Shown one piece after another: positions 6,002 to 7,850 of a stretch of 7,850 nt of DNA. Made by a program: the position numbers and the translations under genes. The notes beneath the pieces are model-generated. The model did no database searches. It had not been told where the DNA came from and saw nothing but the letters and a program-made list of their open reading frames with translations. How positions within the stretch are numbered: position 1 is the stretch's first letter; each line of letters starts with the position of its first letter. The stretch is from DASZGI01 sp035938995 (GTDB lineage Bacteria; Actinomycetota; Actinomycetes; Streptomycetales; Catenulisporaceae), in NCBI RefSeq assembly GCF_035938995.1, contig NZ_DASZGI010000071.1:1-7850 (forward strand). The letters are read 5' to 3'.

Positions 6002-6021
6002 GCGGATTTCGCGACTTCCGC
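6002..6021. promoter_or_regulatory. 20-bp near-perfect palindrome, candidate operator
   Basis: GCGGATTTCGCGACTTCCGC has dyad symmetry at 8 of 10 base pairs: GCGGA and TCCGC arms around a central TCGCGA. Its centre lies about 32 nt before the likely start of the TATGCT promoter, so a bound protein would cover the -35 region. The form suits a dimeric repressor such as a TetR-type protein; which one is unknown. Confidence 0.5.
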
Positions 6022-6031
6022 AGCGCCCCGT

Positions 6032-6037
6032 TATGCT
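6032..6037 (+). promoter_or_regulatory. candidate -10 box TATGCT of the helicase gene
   Basis: TATGCT fits TAnnnT. The -35 region (TTTCGC or TTCGCG, 18-19 nt upstream) is a poor match and falls inside the palindrome at 6002-6021. Transcription would begin near 6044, leaving a leader of about 227 nt before the helicase start. Confidence 0.5.
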
Positions 6038-6073
6038 GGTGCGGTAACCATGTGATGCCCGCGCGCCTCCCAT

Positions 6074-6192
6074 CGCCCGGAACCCGTTGAGATTACGGGT
6101 GGTCCGGGCGGCTTTACGCAGAGGGAACCCCTCGGTCGGACCTTTCGGCCGCACAGGCGCGGCATTGCCCCGAAATAGGGCCCGTACCTGTG
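6074..6192 (+). ncRNA. structured 5' leader of the helicase mRNA (candidate cis-regulatory RNA)
   Basis: Four stems are visible. The first is strong: CGCCCGGA (6074-6081) and ACCCGT (6082-6087) pair with ACGGGT (6095-6100) and TCCGGGCG (6103-6110), giving 14 bp, a GG bulge (6101-6102) and loop TGAGATT. The second is GAGGG/CCCTC (6121-6125 with 6129-6133). The third is a small CGGTC/GGCCG stem just after it. The fourth is an outer CACAGG/CCTGTG pairing (6152-6157 with 6187-6192) enclosing GCCC/GGGC (6167-6170 with 6178-6181) and loop CGAAATA. I do not recognise a named riboswitch class. Structured leaders are known for some bacterial cold-shock helicase genes; the link here is inference. Confidence 0.45.
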
Positions 6193-6254
6193 ATCGGCTC
6201 GGCGGCGCGCTCTTCCTGCGCTCTCTGACGCCTCCTTGCACGTGCCGTTCGACC

Positions 6255-6260
6255 AGGAGG
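6255..6260 (+). promoter_or_regulatory. Shine-Dalgarno of the helicase gene
   Basis: A perfect AGGAGG lies 10 nt before the ATG at 6271 and decides that start over the in-frame ATG five codons later. Confidence 0.8.
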
Positions 6261-6270
6261 TCGTACCACC

Positions 6271-7850
6271 ATGTCCGTAGACACCATGCTGGAGAGCGCC
6301 GCGCCTTCGGGCGCCGAGCAGTCCGGCGCGGCGGCGCAGGCCGTCGAAACCAACGCTCCCGCGGCGCACGCCGTGGTCGAGACCGGCACCGAGGTGACGT
6401 TCGCGTCGCTCGACCTACCGAAGCCGCTGGTCAACGTCCTCACCGAGGCCGGCGTCGTGACCGCTTTCCCGATCCAGGCGGCGACGATCCCGGACGCGCT
6501 GTTCGGCCGGGACGTGCTGGGCCGTGGCCGGACCGGTTCCGGCAAGACCCTCGCGTTCGGGCTGCCGGCCCTCGCCCGGCTGGAAGGGCTGCGGGCCGCT
6601 CCGCGCCGTCCGCTGGCGCTGGTGCTGGTTCCCACCCGGGAGCTGGCGATGCAGGTCGAGGATGCGCTGCGGCCGTACGCGCGGGCGATGCGGCTGCGCA
6701 TCCGGTCCGTGTACGGTGGCGCCCCGATGCGGAAGCAGATCGACGGGCTGCGTTACGGGGTCGAGCTGCTGGTGGCGACGCCGGGCCGGCTGTCGGACCT
6801 GATCGAGCGGGGCGAGTGCGAGCTCGGCGACGTCGACATCGCGATCCTGGACGAGGCGGATCAGATGTGCGACATGGGCTTCCTGCCGCATGTCTGTGAG
6901 CTGATGGACCAGGTCGCCGCCGGCGGGCAGCGGCTGCTGTTCTCGGCGACGCTGGACGGCGCGGTCGATGAGATCGTGACGAAGTACATGAAGGATCCGG
7001 CGCTGCACGAGGTGGACCCGCAGGCGGGTGCGGTCACGACGATGAGCCACCACCTGCTGATGGTCGCTCCGCAGCACAAGGCGAAGGTCGCGGCGCAGAT
7101 CGCGGGGCGGCACGCGGCGGACGGCGGCGCGGACGCGCGGTCGATCTTCTTCGTGCGCACGCAGATGGCGGTGGACCGGGTGACCGAGCAGCTGCGCGAG
7201 CGGGGTCTGCCGGCGGCGGGGCTGCACGGCGGCATGACGCAGGTGGCGCGGACGAAGACCTTGGAGGACTTCAAGGACGGGCGCACCCCTGTTCTGGTCG
7301 CGACGGACGTGGCCGCGCGCGGTATCCACGTGGACGGCATCGACCTGGTCGTGCACATCGATCCGCCGCGTGACTCGAAGGATTACCTGCACCGTGCGGG
7401 CCGTACTGCGCGGGCGGGCCAGAGCGGTGTCGTCGCGTCGCTCGTGTTGCCGAAGCAGCGCAAGCAGGCGCAGCGGATGATGGACGACGCGGGTGTGACG
7501 GCCGAGGAGCTGGATGCGGCTCCGGTGGGCCTGGGCGGCAAGTGGGAGGCCGCGAGCACGGCGCTCGTGCAGCTGACCGGGGCGCGCGAGGTGCCGGAGG
7601 TGGGCGACGTGGCGGTGTTCACGGTGCCGGTGCGCGAGCGCGAGTCGCGGTTCGAGGAGCGTCGCGCCAAGTTCGAGCGGCGCGACGGCGGCCGGGGCGA
7701 GCGCGGTTTCGAGCGGCGGGACGGCCGCGAGGACCGGGGCCGGGACTGGAACCGGGGCCCGAAGCGCGATGAGCGCGGCCCGTCGCGTGACGAGCGCGGG
7801 CGCGGCGACGACTCCCGTGGGCGCGGCGGATTCGACCGCGACCGTGGGGG
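6271..7850 (+). CDS. DEAD-box ATP-dependent RNA helicase (C-terminus cut by window edge)
   Basis: This is an ATP-dependent RNA helicase that unwinds short RNA duplexes in ribosome assembly, mRNA decay or cold adaptation; the exact role cannot be read from sequence. 526 residues are visible. After an Ala-rich N-terminus (1-40) come the Q motif (Phe44 to FPIQ, 66-69), motif I GRTGSGKT (86-93), Ia PTRELA (121-126), GG (149-150), Ib TPGR (170-173), II DEAD (194-197), III SAT (225-227), IV SIFFVRT (291-297), V ATDVAARG (344-351) and VI HRAGRTARAG (374-383). All key residues are intact. From about 455 the protein is a low-complexity Arg/Gly/Asp/Glu tail with repeated FERRDG, RDERG and RGRGG-type units, probably an unstructured RNA-binding region. 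It resembles the RhlE/DeaD-like group, but I cannot assign a symbol. A strong AGGAGG and a long structured leader precede it, suggesting post-transcriptional control. Confidence 0.94.
   Translation, partial: MSVDTMLESAAPSGAEQSGAAAQAVETNAPAAHAVVETGTEVTFASLDLPKPLVNVLTEAGVVTAFPIQAATIPDALFGRDVLGRGRTGSGKTLAFGLPALARLEGLRAAPRRPLALVLVPTRELAMQVEDALRPYARAMRLRIRSVYGGAPMRKQIDGLRYGVELLVATPGRLSDLIERGECELGDVDIAILDEADQMCDMGFLPHVCELMDQVAAGGQRLLFSATLDGAVDEIVTKYMKDPALHEVDPQAGAVTTMSHHLLMVAPQHKAKVAAQIAGRHAADGGADARSIFFVRTQMAVDRVTEQLRERGLPAAGLHGGMTQVARTKTLEDFKDGRTPVLVATDVAARGIHVDGIDLVVHIDPPRDSKDYLHRAGRTARAGQSGVVASLVLPKQRKQAQRMMDDAGVTAEELDAAPVGLGGKWEAASTALVQLTGAREVPEVGDVAVFTVPVRERESRFEERRAKFERRDGGRGERGFERRDGREDRGRDWNRGPKRDERGPSRDERGRGDDSRGRGGFDRDRG

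Larger units (their letters stand above)
5517..6270. other. 754-bp intergenic region without a convincing gene
   Basis: No open frame here has a Shine-Dalgarno sequence, a recognisable protein family or codon bias like its neighbours. The stretch holds the upstream region of the primase-like gene (to about 5640), a slightly AT-richer patch near 5685-5705 that I cannot interpret, a tandem 15-bp repeat with a -10-like TACACT box (5789-5849), a very GC-rich segment (about 5860-6000), and the promoter, palindrome and structured leader of the helicase gene (6002-6270). A small RNA starting near 5856 is possible but unsupported. Confidence 0.6.

Noticed and set aside
5722..6090. A 122-residue plus-strand frame before the helicase.
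   Set aside because: It has no Shine-Dalgarno sequence, its composition is unlike the neighbours, and it runs across both promoter candidates and the palindrome.
6044..6270. A 6C-type or other known actinobacterial RNA motif in the helicase leader.
   Set aside because: The loops lack the runs of six or more cytosines expected for 6C RNA, and I could not match another named motif.
1..7850. Mobile elements, attachment sites or defence genes.
   Set aside because: No transposase, integrase, nuclease or terminal repeats are seen. All recognisable genes are chromosomal housekeeping types, and the primase-like protein alone does not indicate a plasmid or phage.

Overview
The window is very GC-rich. 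Coding third positions are almost all G or C, several genes look leaderless with a TAnnnT hexamer just before the start, and the proteins most resemble those of Actinobacteria. PanB and a long-form methionine aminopeptidase resemble the mycobacterial enzymes as I remember them. A Streptomyces-like or related high-GC actinomycete is the best guess. I see no mobile element, tRNA, rRNA or CRISPR array.

Layout, left to right: (1) a minus-strand SIS-domain (UPF0309-type) sugar-phosphate-binding protein, cut by the left edge, starting at 737. (2) A divergent promoter region. (3) On the plus strand, a membrane site-2 protease (1019-1852), panB for pantothenate/CoA synthesis (1976-2875) and an actinobacterial hypothetical with a possible SIS-like fold (2927-3535). 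(4) A tiny minus-strand SPOR-like protein (3632-3805), convergent with the hypothetical and divergent from map. (5) map, a type I methionine aminopeptidase with the MapB-like N-terminal extension (3887-4735), apparently leaderless. (6) A minus-strand bifunctional primase/polymerase N-terminal-domain protein (4851-5516), convergent with map across a good hairpin. (7) About 750 bp without a convincing gene (5517-6270), rich in regulatory signals. (8) A DEAD-box RNA helicase (6271 to the right edge) with an Arg/Gly/Asp-rich tail, cut by the window end.

The genes are mostly housekeeping and do not form one pathway: CoA precursor synthesis, N-terminal methionine removal, intramembrane proteolysis and RNA remodelling. 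The most interesting material is the region before the helicase. It holds a tandem 15-bp repeat with a third related copy overlapping a -10-like box, a 20-bp near-perfect palindrome over the -35 region of a second candidate promoter, and a leader of about 225 nt with several strong hairpins. The primase-like protein also seems to have lost one residue of its metal-binding motif, which suggests a non-catalytic role. I do not see a clear undescribed multi-gene system.
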